From positions 1,605,478 to 1,669,477 of the forward strand of contig VZQC01009573.1 of assembly GCA_009823505.1 (NCBI GenBank): a stretch of 64,000 nucleotides of DNA, written 5' to 3'. The stretch comes from Rhizomys pruinosus. Lineage: Eukaryota > Chordata > Mammalia > Rodentia > Spalacidae. The notes beneath the pieces were generated by a model. It saw nothing but the letters and a program-made list of their open reading frames with translations. It made no database searches and was not told the DNA's origin. Position numbers and translations under genes: made by a program. This document shows positions 11,669-23,202 of this stretch, piece after piece (position 1 is the stretch's first letter; each line of letters begins with the position of its first letter).

Positions 11669-12005
11669 TTTTTTTTTTTTTTTTTAAGTTGTTTTCAGAC
11701 AGGGTCCCCTGTAGCCCAGCTAGTCGGAACGCACTCTGGTAGACCAAGCTTGGCCCTTACAATGATCCGCTGCCTCTACTCCCAATGATCAGGTAAAGGC
11801 GTGCACCACCACACCCGGCTGCACCTGGTCTTTTTTTTTTTTTGTTTTTGTTTTTGGTGCTTTTTGAGACGGGTACACCCTGTAGCCCACTGTCACTGGA
11901 ACTCGACATTTGTGGACCAGGCTGGCCTTAAAACTCACAAAGATTCACCTGCCCTCGCCTCCCACATGCTAGGATTAAAGGCGTGTCACCACCAACGGCA
12001 CGGCC
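11669..12005 (-). mobile_element. Two B1 SINEs in series at one target
   Basis: Reverse B1s at 11669-11821 and 11832-12005. Copies of the target (aacctggttct, cacctggtct, aacctggtct) lie at 11658, 11822 and 12007. Both bodies contain many one-base indels. Confidence 0.85.
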
Positions 12006-12274
12006 CAACCTGGTCTTTAATCCCTAGCAAATCATGTTAGCCTGTACTCTAAAATTATATTTCTATCCAGTTTTGAAAAAGATATTAAAATTATCTCTTG
12101 ATGTCGTCTGTATGGAAGGAAAAACAGGGCATCTATAAGTTTGACTGATGAGCATTTTACCTGAAACTAAAGGCTACTTTGTAGGACACATAAATCTCAA
12201 AGAATTTTATCTTGGTACATTCTTGAAATATTTATTAAGTAAATAAATGTAGGTGCAAATATACATTCTCATTA

Positions 12275-12436
<162 letters not shown>

Positions 12437-12459
12437 CTAGAAAAAAAAAAATGAGATTT

Positions 12460-12464
<5 letters not shown>

Positions 12465-12513
<49 letters not shown>

Positions 12514-12514
12514 A
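12465..12514 (+). repeat. (CA)n(TA)n microsatellite
   Basis: acacac run followed by atatat run, 30-80 bp upstream (in gene sense) of PI4KA exon 2. Confidence 0.95.
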
Positions 12515-12568
12515 AACATATACATACACACAAAAAAAATCTTGCAAAAATAGAAAGTCATTCAGAAT

Positions 12569-12714
12569 AAAACCCATCTTACAGAAGCCCAGCGAATTCA
12601 TGAAACCAGTATGTCATTACTTTACTTCATTTTCTTTTACACTTGCTTTTAAGTGAAGTACAGTAACAACTTACTGGTTTCCTGGATTCACTGGGCTTCT
12701 GTAGGATGGGTTTT
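12569..12714. repeat. Palindromic foldback (MITE-like)
   Basis: Arms 12569-12614 and 12669-12714 are inverted repeats of 46 bp with five mismatches. The arm starts aaaacccatcttacagaagc. The inner part extends pairing (ttactttacttca against tgaagtacagtaa), leaving a loop of roughly 25-30 bases. Length and symmetry suggest a Tc1/mariner-type MITE, but I do not recognise the family. Confidence 0.8.
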
Positions 12715-12737
12715 GTACTAAGTGGATCATTAGGTAG

Positions 12738-12925
12738 CGGGGGTGGGGGGGTGGGGGGGGGCGCACGCCTTTAATCCTAGCACTTTGAAGAGGCCAGAGG
12801 CAGGCGAAGCTTTGTGAGTCAAGGCCGACTCCTGGTTACGACAGAGTGCGGAGTTCTCAGGAACAGCTGAGGCTACAGGGACATTCTGCTCTCAAAAAGA
12901 CCAAACAAAAAAAAAAAAAAAAAAA
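12738..12925 (+). mobile_element. B1 SINE with G-rich start and indels
   Basis: gcgcacgcctttaatcctag to ctctcaaaaagacc; several one-base insertions (ggttacgacagagtgcgg). Confidence 0.85.
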
Positions 12926-12929
12926 GATC

Positions 12930-14560
12930 ATGAACTCCAATTACTCCTCATTTTGACAAGGGGGCCCCAAAAGACTCAATGGAGGAAACCGCAATCTCCA
13001 GCAAATTGGTGTTGTGCAAACATCTGGATCACCACTTGTAGAAATACTAAAATTAAACCCTTACCTCACCCTGTTCACAAATCACTCCAAATAATCCAAG
13101 CCTAAGGAAACCAGAAACTCTGAAGGTTATAGAGAGGAAATGTTGGCAGAACTTAGATGTAGATAGGAACATAGGAAAACTTTCATTAGAAAAGAGATAG
13201 CAGCTGCTCAAGAAATAGAGCGTTGACAATTGACTAGTGGGACCTTATAAAACTCAAAAGTTTCTGTACAGCAAAGAAACAATCAGGGGAAGTGAAGAGA
13301 AAAACCCACCAAGCTGGGGAGAGAAACTTTCCACGTGATACTCTGACAGGAATTACACTTCCATAATAATACTAAACTACTCAACAAAACAAAGAAGTAA
13401 GAAACCAAGAGACTCAGCTCAAATAGATTAGGAGCAAAGGCTGAACAGAGACTTCACAAGTAAGGAATGAAGATGGCTGAGAAAACATCTAAAAGTTTCA
13501 CCGGTGTGGGAGCGCACGCCTTTAATCCTAGCACTCGGGAGGCAGAGGCAGGCAGATTTTTTGTGAGTTCAAGGCCAGCCTGGTCTACAGAGTGAGTTCC
13601 AGGACAGCTTGGGCTACAGGAGACCTGTCTCAAAAAGGACAAAAAAAAAAAAAAAACAAAAAAAGTGTGTTCACATGCAAGCTATAAATTAAGAAAAATC
13701 AAAAAAGTAAAACCACTTTAAGATACACCTCACTCACATAAAACTGGCCTAGGATCAAGAATAGACAAAAAACACAAAAACTAAAGTGGAAAAGGTAACA
13801 CTCATCCACTGCTGGTGGAATGTAAACTGATGCAGCCACTATGGAAAGCATGGGGAGAACCCTTGGAAGATCCCAATAGCCTACCAACTACCCCGCCATG
13901 ACACTCCTGGGTATATACCCACAAGTACTTCACTATGCCACCAGTAGTATACATGTATAGCCAGGTTTTAGACACTCTCTTCACACATAGCAAGAGAGCA
14001 TGGAACCAACCTAGTGCCCCCTCAACCGAACCACAGTGGTAGAGAAAAATGTGGTACATCTACACACGGGGGGGTGGGGAGTTTCTATGCAACAGTAAAG
14101 AAAGATGACATCACAGAAAGTTTGCAGTGTAATGGATGCGTACTAGAAGATATTAGTGTAAGTGAAGTAACACAGTACCACGAAACAACAACTGACGCAA
14201 CATGGTATCCATCTGTGGATGCTACCACCAAAATACCTAGTTTGTAGGCAAACTGAGTGTGTAATATTATTTTGCTGTATGGAAAACAACTGGCGTTTGA
14301 TTGTGAAGTACCTAGACAGGATAGTAGACTAACAACATTTTATTTTACAAGACTTAGGATTTTTTTAAGATGTGGTGCATGTATACATTAGCTTTAGGAG
14401 TAACATACTTAAAAATGGAAAAAGCAATATAATAGACTAATAGACATAATAGACATATAGACTAATAGACATAAGAACTGTGAAAAAGGTTATTCTCTGT
14501 TCAGAACCAAATATAAACTAAAAGCCTTAAACTGGGCACTTACAGCAAACTATATATATC
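12930..14560 (+). pseudogene. Old L1 ORF2 3' end and 3' UTR, decayed
   Basis: Plus-strand L1 remnants: ttataaaactcaaaagtttc near 13245 matches the L1 coding stretch L-I-K-L-K-S-F-C. 13780-14240 matches the ORF2 C-terminal region (ctgctggtggaatgtaaact, aaatgtggtacatctacac). Stops and frameshifts are frequent. A complete B1 (13497-13664) is inserted. Confidence 0.75.
13497..13664 (+). mobile_element. B1 SINE inside old L1
   Basis: Full-length B1 with A-rich tail, interrupting the L1 remnant. Confidence 0.9.
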
Positions 14561-15535
14561 AGGAGCTCTGACATGTAGCAATGGATTATTCTACCAGAGA
14601 GTTTTGGCCAGGGATGATCTCAGGCCCCAAAAGGTAAAGACTCCTTTGCCTCTCAAACTGGGATACCTTGCAAGAGAGAAGAGCAATAAGGCCCTGCTGC
14701 AAGACCGGACCGTTAACACGGGAAAGATGTATTGAAACACACAGCACACGTGTAGACAGATGGCCTCTGAAACACCAGATGAGTTGTTACAAAGGCACTC
14801 AAACCATAAAGCAAATACGGTTATCCCTGAGTCAAGCAAGACTCCACCATCAGCACCAAGCTACACCTCACCTGCCTGGAAACTACTCGTGCCAGCAAGG
14901 ACGCCATATGCTCGTATAATCCCAAGTCTAATTGGCTAATTGGCTCTCTCCTTGGAGGGAATAACCCATGCGCTGATCCGACACTAGCTTACATCCTCTA
15001 ATAGTTAGGAGCATATTATACAGCCACAGTAGACCCTGTCGATGAGTTTAACAAGGAAAATGTAAATTCATCGGATCACCATACTCATCTAAAATATGTG
15101 TCATACAGTCTACCAAAGTAACCGTACCATAACGTTTAGTGCGTTTAAATACCTATATATAACTTTGCTTGTGCTTTCATTAGCAGGGATCAAAGGTTAT
15201 TCTGGACAAAATGTCATCCCATTGAAAGGAAACAGCCCGAATTGACCAGAGGTCCAAGACAACACGCTCCAGAGAGAGATGGACTGTTTTGCTTCTTATC
15301 CACCTGTGCCCCTTTTCTAAGCCTAGGGAACAATCTGCGGAAGAGGGGGCGTGGTAGAATGTAAGGGCTGCGATTGGGGTGAATGGTGAAACTACAGCAA
15401 TGTAGTCTGGACATTCATTTGATCAACTTGATTGAAAATACAACCCCTCACCCCCCGCTGGAAGGCAGGGCTGTGGGGGTTTGGGCACAACAGCCTGCAA
15501 ATTGGTTTTACATGAAGGATGCTTGTACTCATGGA
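14561..15535 (+). repeat. Probable L1 3' UTR-like sequence
   Basis: Follows the L1 C-terminal remnant. Segments such as cctagggaacaatctgcgg and gcttgtactcatggattatc resemble rodent L1 3' UTR sequence. No gene seen. Confidence 0.45.
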
Positions 15536-16310
15536 TTATCACTTATAGCTGAAAAATGAAAAAAAAAGAGAAATATGCAGGACAGTTATGGCAGAATGCA
15601 TGATCTGGGTTGGGGTGGGGGTGGGGGGGAAGGGAAAGGGAAATATGCCTGAACTGAATTGGAAAATGATGTATGAAATGCACAAAGCATCAATAAAAAA
15701 AATGTTAAAAAAAAAGAAAAATGATATGGAAATAACACACAATTTGTTTTCAGAAGATACAATTTTAGTATAGGTGCGATGGATCAGGCTGGTGTAATTT
15801 AGCCTTTCTGGGTGCTTAATGACCGTACTTAATGCCCATACCAATTTGGCTGAGGGACCTAAGGGATAACTTTGTTTCTTGCCCTCAGAGGTCAACTAAA
15901 TCTGAGGGGACTATGCATAGGGGCATCTCTTGAAATGTCCTGCAAATGTGGGTCACCAGTCTTCCTGTGTATGGAGCACTTAGAGATCCACTAATGTATG
16001 TGTGTGTGAATATGTGTGTGTGTATAAAGCAACACAAGTTGGAGAGAACAAAAACAAAAGAACTGGGGGGGGGGAGACTGAAATAGTGAAGTTCTCCCCC
16101 CCAAAATAAGCCTCTGCTTTGAAAAAAACAAAACAAAACTCTGGAAAGACTCGGAAAAAGATGCAAAACATGTATGGCAGAGTGCAGGAATGCAGGTGGG
16201 GTGGGGAGCATGGAGAGGGAAGTGACTCTAAATTCGATTGAGAAATGATGTATGGTGTATGGAAATAATTTAATAACAATAACAAATTTTAAAAAAGAGA
16301 AAAAAAAGAA
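15536..16310 (+). repeat. Two L1 3' UTR fragments
   Basis: Two copies share atggcag-a-tgca, a G-rich tract and attgg/gagaaaatgatgtatg-type sequence followed by A-rich tails, at about 15585-15720 and 16140-16310. The full-length L1 in this window has a similar G-rich 3' UTR. Confidence 0.6.
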
Positions 16311-16323
16311 AAGATCATGAGCT

Positions 16324-16473
16324 CGCTGAATGTGGTGGTGCATGCCTTTAATCCCAGAACTTGGGAGGCAGAGGCAGGCAGAGCTCTGAGTTCAGGGCCA
16401 GGCTAGTCTACAAAGTGAGCTCCAGGCCAGCTGGGACTACAGGGAGACCCTGTCTCAAAAATGAAAAGGGGGG
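16324..16473 (+). mobile_element. B1 SINE
   Basis: Complete B1 ending ctgtctcaaaaatgaaaagg. Confidence 0.9.
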
Positions 16474-16830
16474 GGGGCTGGAGAGATGGCTCAGTAGTTA
16501 AGATGCTCTTGGAAAGGACCCAGGTTCAGTTCCCAGCACCCACATGACAGCTAACAACCATCTGTAACACCACTTCCAGGGGATCTGATGCCCTCTTCTG
16601 ACCTCCACAGGCATTGCACAACACAAGAGCACTTACACACAAGCAGGTATTACTCTCATACACAAAAAATAATAAAACCATACTTAATGTCAGTTCCAGG
16701 GGAATCTAACACCTCTTCTGACCTCTGCAGCATTGCATAACAAAGGCACACTTACACATATGCAGGCAATACACTCATACACATAAAATAAAAATAATAA
16801 GCCATTTTTAAAAATTGGGGCATGAAATTC
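16474..16830 (+). mobile_element. B2 SINE plus duplicated B2 3' half
   Basis: B2 at 16474-16680, followed at 16688-16802 by a second copy beginning at cagttccaggggaatc, i.e. only the 3' half. Confidence 0.85.
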
Positions 16831-16938
16831 AATAGTTTTAAAAGAAAAATAAGTGCCCAAGAAACATTCTTGAATGCCCAACATCTTTAGCCATCAAGGT
16901 AATGCAAGTTTAAAATATTTTTTAAAAAGACAACAAGG

Positions 16939-17180
16939 GGGCTGGAGAGATAGCCTAGCAGTTAAGAGCACCAACTGCTCTTGCAGAGGACCCGGGTTAG
17001 ATCCCCAGCACCCACATGGCAGCTGAGAACCATCTGAAACTCCAATTCCAGGAGAACTCCAGTTCCAGGGGAATCCGAGACCCTCCTCTGACCTCCGCGG
17101 CATTGCACGACACGGGTGCACAGACCTACATGCAGACAGTACATTCATACACATAGAAAATAAATAAATAATTAAAAAAA
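16939..17180 (+). mobile_element. B2 SINE, 17 bp-duplication subfamily
   Basis: Preceded by aaaaagacaacaag; a related aaaaagacaa stretch follows the tail. Confidence 0.9.
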
Positions 17181-17248
17181 GACAAGGTCTTGTACAAAAA
17201 ATATTTATAATAAAAAGAACTCATGATTTAAAAAAAAAAAAAGACAAC

Positions 17249-17700
17249 AAGGGCTGGAGAGACAGCCTAGTGGTTAATAGAGCCGACAGCTCTTACAGAG
17301 GACCCAGGTTTGATCCCCAGCACCCACATTGTGGCTAAGAACCGTCTTGACTCCAATTCCAGGGGAATCCGAGACCCTCTCTGACCTCCAAGGCATTGCA
17401 TGACAGGGGTTCACAAACCTACATGCAGACAGTACATTCATACACATAAAAAAGTAAATAAGGGGCTGGAGAGGTGGCCTAGTGGTTAAGAGCACTGACT
17501 GCTCTTGCAGAGGACCCGGGTTCGATCCTCACATCCACATGGCGGCTGAGAACCATCTTTGACTCCAGTTCCAGGGGAATCTGACGCCCTCTTCTGACCT
17601 CCATGGCATTGCACGACAGGGTGCACAGACCTACAGACAGTACATTCATACACATAAATAAATAAAAATTTTAAAAGTAAATAAAATTTAAAAAAATTAA
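17249..17700 (+). mobile_element. Two B2 SINEs in series
   Basis: B2 copies at 17249-17455 and 17463-17700 without the duplication. The target aaaaagacaaca recurs at about 17238 and 17699; aaagtaaataa flanks the second. Confidence 0.88.
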
Positions 17701-18400
17701 AAAGACAACAAAAGCAGGCATGGATATGGGAAAAGAAGAACTTGTTCACTGTGGTGGGAGTGCAAACTGGCAAAGTCCACATGGAAAGCTGTGTGGAGGT
17801 TCCTCAAAAACTTAGAAACAGATCTACCACAAGCTATAGCTGTACCACACTTGGACCTATACCCAACAGACTCTATGTCCTACTATGGAGATCTTTACTC
17901 ATCCATGCTCACTGCTGCTCTATTCACAACAGCCAAGAAATGAAAACACCCTGGATGTCTATCACCTTATGAAGGGATAATGAAAATGTGATACAACTAC
18001 AGAATAGAATATTATTCAGCTGTTAAGAAAAGTAAAACTGGGGCTGGAGAAATGGCTCAGCAGTTAAAAGCACTGACTGCTCTTGCAGAGGACCTGGGTT
18101 TGATTCCCAGCACCCACATGATGGCTAAGAACCGTCTTTAACTCCAGTTCCATGGGAATCCGATGCCTTCTTCTGACTGCCAAGGCAATGCATGACATGG
18201 GTGCACCAACCTATGTGTAGACAGTACACTCATACACATACAATAATAAATACAAAATTTTTTAAAAAGAAAAGTAAAATTATGAAAATTTCAGGTAAAC
18301 AGATGGAGCTGGAAATAATCATTATGAGTGAGGAGACCCAGACCCAGAAAGACAAAAACCACGTGTTCTTTCTCATAAGTGGATACTAGCTTTGCATCTT
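17701..18400 (+). pseudogene. Old L1 ORF2 C-terminal remnant with B2 inserted
   Basis: Plus-strand L1 (gtggtgggagtgcaaactgg, ctgctctattcacaacagcc, attattcagctgttaag) is split by a B2 at about 18040-18265. The duplication aagaaaagtaaaa flanks the B2. The L1 then continues to ctcataagtggatactagc. Confidence 0.85.
18040..18265 (+). mobile_element. B2 SINE inside old L1
   Basis: ggggctggagaaatggctca head to acataataaat-type tail; no 17 bp duplication. Confidence 0.9.
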
Positions 18401-18521
18401 TACGCATGTGTATTTAAACTGCAATACCTATAAATATCAAGAAACTAGTTTGAGGCCATGGGGGAGATCTTTAAAGGGATGGAAAATAGAACATAGGTGG
18501 TATAAAAGGGGAATGGGGAGA

Positions 18522-18750
18522 GGCTGGAGAGATGGCTCAGTGGTTAAGAGCACCAACTGCTCTTACAGAGGACCCGGGTTCAATTCCCAGCACCCACATG
18601 GCGGCTAAGAACCGTCTTTAATTCCAGTTCCAGGGAAATCCAACACCCTTTTCTGACCACCACAGCATTGCACGACACAGGTGCATAAACCTACATGCAT
18701 ACAGTATACTCATACACATAAAATAATAAATAAAAATTTTTAAAAAAGGG
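18522..18750 (+). mobile_element. B2 SINE
   Basis: Flanked by aaaggggaatgggga / aaaaggggaaatgagg. Confidence 0.9.
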
Positions 18751-19079
18751 GAAATGAGGAATAATGAATTGATTAAGTAGAGTTAAGGATGGATGAACAG
18801 GGTAGAAGAGGAAGTATGGGAAGGAATAACTGACACTTAAAGACCTTTGAAAACAATCACATGGAAATATAATATCATAGCAGCTTTCTAAAACATATAC
18901 ATATACATAATAAAGAGTTTAAATAGAGTTACCTTTTAACATGGGGAGAATGTCCTTCATAGAAACCATAGACTATCAAATAAAAAGCCCAGTGCCAAGA
19001 ATAGGTTACCTCTGTTGGAGTTGTCAGTGGGATCCCACAGATCCCCCTCCTAAACATTACAGACTGTTGCCACAATTCT

Positions 19080-19235
19080 TTTTTTTTTTTTTGGTCTTTT
19101 TGAGTCAGGGTCTCCCTGTAGCCCCAGCTGTCCTGGAATTCGCTCTGTAAACCAGGCTGGCCTTGAACTCACAAAGCTCTGCATGCCTCTGCCTCCCAAG
19201 TACTAGGACTAAAGGCGTGCGCCACCACGCCCGGC
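19080..19235 (-). mobile_element. B1 SINE
   Basis: Reverse B1 flanked by gccacaattcttttttt on both sides. A B2 3' fragment follows at 19246-19290. Confidence 0.92.
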
Positions 19236-19302
19236 CACAATTCTTTTTTTTTAAACGTGTATGAGTGTACTGTCTGCATGTAGGTTGGTTGCCCTCTCTG
19301 CT

Positions 19303-19303
<1 letters not shown>

Positions 19304-19342
<39 letters not shown>

Positions 19343-19345
19343 GTG
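19304..19345 (+). repeat. (GT)n microsatellite
   Basis: About 19 GT units, with interrupted continuation to 19360. Confidence 0.95.
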
Positions 19346-19389
19346 TGTGTGTAGATGTGTTTAGCTTTTTTAATCTGGCCATATCTGTT

Positions 19390-19648
19390 ACCATCCATCC
19401 ATGCCTTCTCACCATGATGGACTCTTTTTTTTTTTGAGACAGGGTCTCCCCATAGTCACAGCTGGCCTAGAACTTGCTCTGTAGACCGGACTGACCTCAA
19501 ACTCACAGAGATCTGCCTGCTTCTGCCCCCGGAGTGCTGGGATTAAAAGAGCATGCCATCACCCTCTGGAACTCTTAGCCAAATAAACAATTCTTTGTAT
19601 AAGTTGCCTTGGTCATGATGCTTTATTATAGCAACAGAAAAATAACTA
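19390..19648 (+). mobile_element. MaLR-type LTR 3' part with B1 inserted
   Basis: accatgatggactctt and agccaaataaacaattc (polyA signal AATAAA), then tgccttggtcatgatg, are typical of rodent MaLR LTR ends. A reverse B1 at 19424-19562 interrupts it. Confidence 0.65.
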
Positions 19649-20249
19649 ATAACAGGGACCATCTTGGAAGGGAGGAGAGAAAGACTATAAGACCCAGAAG
19701 CAGTGAACGACTACAATGAAACAGTATTTTTCTAGACACAGCAGGGCAACTGCACATATGAACTCAGAGGTTGTGACAGCATGCACAAGATCAAGCCAGA
19801 CAAAGTCCCAGCATGGAGAGGGGAGGGTCTCATCAAGTCCCACCACTAGCTGAGAAGGTGGTGGTAACTGGTGGCTGCTGGGAGAGGGAGAGTCAGTTTC
19901 CTTAAAGGATGCAGTCCCTGAGAAGATACTCATGCCTGCTTCAGTAAATAGCCCTACATCTAGACACATATACTAGAAGCATATATAAGGAACTATGGGG
20001 ATAAAGGGGAAGAAGGAACTCAAGAGAGGTGGGACCATAAGAGACAGGATTTATCTTGGGGAAAATGGGGATACTTTAAATAGGGAGGGTGTGGAAAGAG
20101 GGTTAGACAGGGAGAGAGAGGAAAGATAAACAAATGCTTAGCTAGTATAAAAAAACCAGAGGGAATCATATTAGTCCAAAACCCTACTGACAATTAACAC
20201 ATACAATATCTCTACATGAGTCCATGTGTATAGCTGAAGGCTACATAAC

Positions 20250-20415
20250 AACAGTGCCAGACAAGAGAAACCTTGAGTTTGATCCCTGGGACCCACAGGG
20301 AAAAGAAGAGAACTGACTCTTACAAGTTGTCCTCTGAACTTTACACATGTGCTCTGGCATGCAGGAACAGACACAAACACATGCACACCCATGACCAAAA
20401 TAAATAAATGTAATT
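20250..20415 (+). mobile_element. B3/old B2-type SINE
   Basis: gagtttgatccctgggaccc, tgtcctctgaactttacac and an aaataaataaatg tail. The stretch 19649-20249 shows nothing recognisable. Confidence 0.7.
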
Positions 20416-20480
20416 TAAAAACTCAAATTTCAGCATGAGCTGAGGATGCTCTGAACTTTTCTGAAGCTCCTGCTTCCTTC

Positions 20481-20780
20481 ACACATTAGCTAGCATACTG
20501 TGCTTCATCTCCTGCTTCCTTTACACACGTTAGCTAGCATACTGTGTTTCATCAATCTTTACACATGTTAGCTAGCATACTGTGTGTCATCAACCTTTAC
20601 ATGTGTTAGCTAACATACTGTGTCATCAACCTTTATATGTGTTAGCTAGCATACTGTGTGTCATCAACCTTTACACATGTTAGCTAGCATACTGTGTGTC
20701 ATCAACCTTTACACATGTTAGCTAGCATACTGTTTGTCATCAACTTTTATACATGTTAGCTAGCTGTGTTCCATCAACCT
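20481..20780 (+). repeat. Minisatellite, unit about 38 bp, eight copies
   Basis: The unit core gttagctagcatactgtg plus tgtcatcaacctttacacat recurs eight times with point changes and shorter or longer spacers. Confidence 0.95.
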
Positions 20781-20784
20781 TTCC

Positions 20785-20870
20785 TCTTTATAAGTTGATT
20801 GTCTCAAATATTTTCTTATGGTGACAAAAAGATGATTAGCACAGAAAATAGCAACAGAAAACTAACATAG
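20785..20870 (+). mobile_element. MaLR-type LTR end fragment
   Basis: ctctttataagttgattgtc ... gattagcacag resembles the LTR 3' end; short, so uncertain. Confidence 0.4.
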
Positions 20871-20888
20871 AAATTTTCATCACCTTCC

Positions 20889-20998
20889 CCATTTTTTTGA
20901 GAGACAATCTCACTATATAGCCGCAGCTAGCCTGGAACTTGCTATAAAGCCCAGGCTGGCCTCTGCCTCCCGAGTAGTGAGATTAAAGGCATGCCCAC
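20889..20998 (-). mobile_element. B1 SINE, diverged
   Basis: gcctctgcctcccgagtagt and gagattaaaggcatgcc. Confidence 0.75.
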
Positions 20999-21099
20999 TT
21001 GCAATTTTTTTTTCAAATGCAATGACATGAAAGTGTTCTTAATGTTTTAGAAGTACAGAAAACAATATTGTCCCTTATAGCCCCCACCCAAAAGAACCA

Positions 21100-21212
21100 A
21101 ACCAGGTATGATCAGGCTTGCCTAGAATTCCAACACTTGAGAAACAGTGACAGGAGGATCAGGAGTTCAAGGCTAGCCTTGTCTACATGAGACCCTATCT
21201 CAAAACAAAACA
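21100..21212 (+). mobile_element. B1 SINE, diverged
   Basis: aggagttcaaggctagcc then gagaccctatctcaaaac. Confidence 0.75.
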
Positions 21213-21221
21213 TTAAAGACT

Positions 21222-21317
21222 TTGAGAGGGGATGGATGCTCAGTGGTACAGGGCTTGCCTAGAATGTATATGACCCTCAGTTCAATCATCAGCACCACTT
21301 CAAAAAAAAAAAAAAAA
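21222..21317 (+). mobile_element. ID-type SINE
   Basis: gctcagtggtacagggcttg with a B-box-like ttcaatcatcagcacc and an A tail; tRNA-Ala/BC1-like layout. Confidence 0.65.
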
Positions 21318-21343
21318 GGTTTGAGAACAGGGTTACCAGGTTG

Positions 21344-21455
21344 TTTTTTTTTTTTTTTTAAATTTTATTGTTTTTCATGTGTATGAGTGGATTACCTGCA
21401 TGTATGTGTGTCCGTGTCATGCAATGCCCACAGGAGTCAGAAGGGGGCATCAGTT
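21344..21455 (-). mobile_element. B2 SINE, truncated
   Basis: Reverse B2 3' half only (catgtgtatgagtg to gtcagaagggggcatc). Confidence 0.8.
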
Positions 21456-21469
21456 AACTTCTCACTTCA

Positions 21470-21907
21470 GAAAAGTCCTCATCACCTACTCTACTTTTCC
21501 CTCTACTTTTCAAAGCTTTACTTGTGGAACTTCTGATGAGTTAGAAAGGAAAGAGCGGAAGTACAGGAAGACTAGAACCCAATTTCTTTTATTTTTTTTT
21601 TAGAACCCAATTTCTAAGTATGTTGCAGCCAGTTGTGGCACCCAGTTATATCACTAGTCCTCCCCTACTAATGGGCAGTATGTGTTCCAACACCTAGTGG
21701 AGGCTTGGGAACACACAATTCTGAACCCTATAGTGCCTCTTTCCACCTTAACTAAGCCTGCATTATATACTGTGGCTGTACAACAGCAAAACTAGCATCA
21801 ATTTCTTTTTCCTTTTTCACAATTGCATGGATAGAAGATTCACTCTTATCATAGACCACAGCCTTCAACCTTTTTTCTTTCCTTGTTAAGTCTAAAATTT
21901 ATACCTC
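21470..21907 (-). other. PI4KA intron 1 stretch, nothing recognised
   Basis: Unique AT-rich sequence. A short duplication agaacccaatttct occurs at about 21575 and 21603. Confidence 0.5.
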
Positions 21908-22151
21908 TCATTTAAAATTTTTATTTATTTTTGTATGTGTATGAATGTACTGTCTGCATGCAGGTTTGTGCACCCGTGTCGTGCAATGCCGCGGAGGTCA
22001 GAAGAGGGTCTCAGATTCCCCTGGAACTGGAGTTCTCCTGGAATTGGAGTTACAGACGGTTCTTAGCCGCCATGTGGGTGCTGGGGATCGAACCCGGGTC
22101 CTCTGCAAGAGCAGTCGGTGCTCTTAACCGCTAGGCTATCTCTCCAGCCCC
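21908..22151 (-). mobile_element. B2 SINE, 17 bp-duplication subfamily
   Basis: Full-length, flanked by atacctctcatttaaaa, an intact 17 bp target-site duplication. Confidence 0.95.
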
Positions 22152-22770
22152 GAATATACCTCTCATTTAAAAGAAGCACTTTACAGATCCTCTTTGTTAC
22201 ATTGAAACTGCAAGTACTGGGATTCTTGAGAGTTTTGGTGCCATTATCAAGTGAAATAAAGATTACTAGAACTAAAGTACTGTTAGCAACAGCTAACATG
22301 ATAACCAAGACAGCTACTAACTAACAGGTAGGCAGTGTTGACATAGGCAAAGGTATGGTTCACATCCCTGGCAAGACAAAGGAGGATAACATGAAATTTC
22401 ATCATATTACTCAGATGATGCACAATTAAAAACCTAAAAATTGCTAATTTCTGAACTGTTCCATTTAGTTTTTGTGTATGATGTGTGTGTATATATGTGT
22501 GGCATATATACATATATGTCAGAGGTCCTCTGACCTCTACATTTGTGTGCCACAAGGGTCAGGCCTCACTTTCTACCCTTTTTGAAATCAGGCTCTTTCA
22601 AAGTATGGTTTGAAATGACCAGCTGTTAAGAGTCTGTACTGGATGGGCAATGGGATAACCCTGTATCAAGAAAAAAAAAGGGCCAAATGACAGTTAAGGT
22701 GAGCACTACTATGCTGGCAGGGTGGCAGCATGTATTATACCTGAATAAATATCTGCTTCCTGCTTCCTGT
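22152..22770 (-). other. PI4KA intron 1 stretch, nothing recognised
   Basis: Short TG/TA-rich stretch near 22480-22520; otherwise unique. Confidence 0.5.
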
Positions 22771-23112
22771 TTTAGTCACTTTTCTGTTGCTGTGATAAAG
22801 CACCACAACCAAGACAACTTACAGAAGGAAGAGTTTATTTGGCTTAGGGCTCCAGAGTCTGTCACGGTGGGGGAGGCAGGGCAGGAGGCAGCCAGAACAG
22901 ACACACATAGGAAGCAGAGAGAGAGAACTGAAACAGGGCAACAGCTTATTGCTCTCAAAGCCCACTTCCAAGGCCACATTTCATTCAGCAAGGCCACATT
23001 TCATTCAGCAAGGCCATACTTCCCAAACCTCAGCAGACAGTGCCGCTAACTGGGGCCAAGTATTCAGATGTTTGGAGCCTATGGCGGACGTTCTCATTCA
23101 AGCCACCATAGT
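22771..23112 (-). mobile_element. MaLR-type LTR
   Basis: Reverse LTR running ttagtcacttttctgttgct to attcaagccaccata. The segment aaggccacatttcattcagc is duplicated in tandem near 22970-23010. Confidence 0.7.
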
Positions 23113-23202
23113 CACTGAATGGAGGACAGACGGAAGAACATGCAGATATATTACCACTCCTCCTAAAGTGCTACAATCTAGAGGAGTTTTAAAAATTAAT
23201 TT

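Noticed and set aside
20481..20780. CRISPR-like direct repeat array
   Set aside because: Units are contiguous with no unique spacers and the host is a mammal; it is a minisatellite.
21931..22134. Recurrent 60-68 codon frames at many sites (reading C-A-P-V-[SL]-C-N-A-A-E-V-R-R or the other B2 frames) that look like a conserved small protein family
   Set aside because: They are translations of the B2 SINE in either strand; conservation is that of the repeat.
22771..23112. URR1/hAT DNA transposon as identity of the ttagtcacttttctgttgct repeats
   Set aside because: They end with an AATAAA signal and LTR-like TG/CA-type ends on the opposite strand and lack hAT-Charlie terminal repeats; MaLR LTR fits better.
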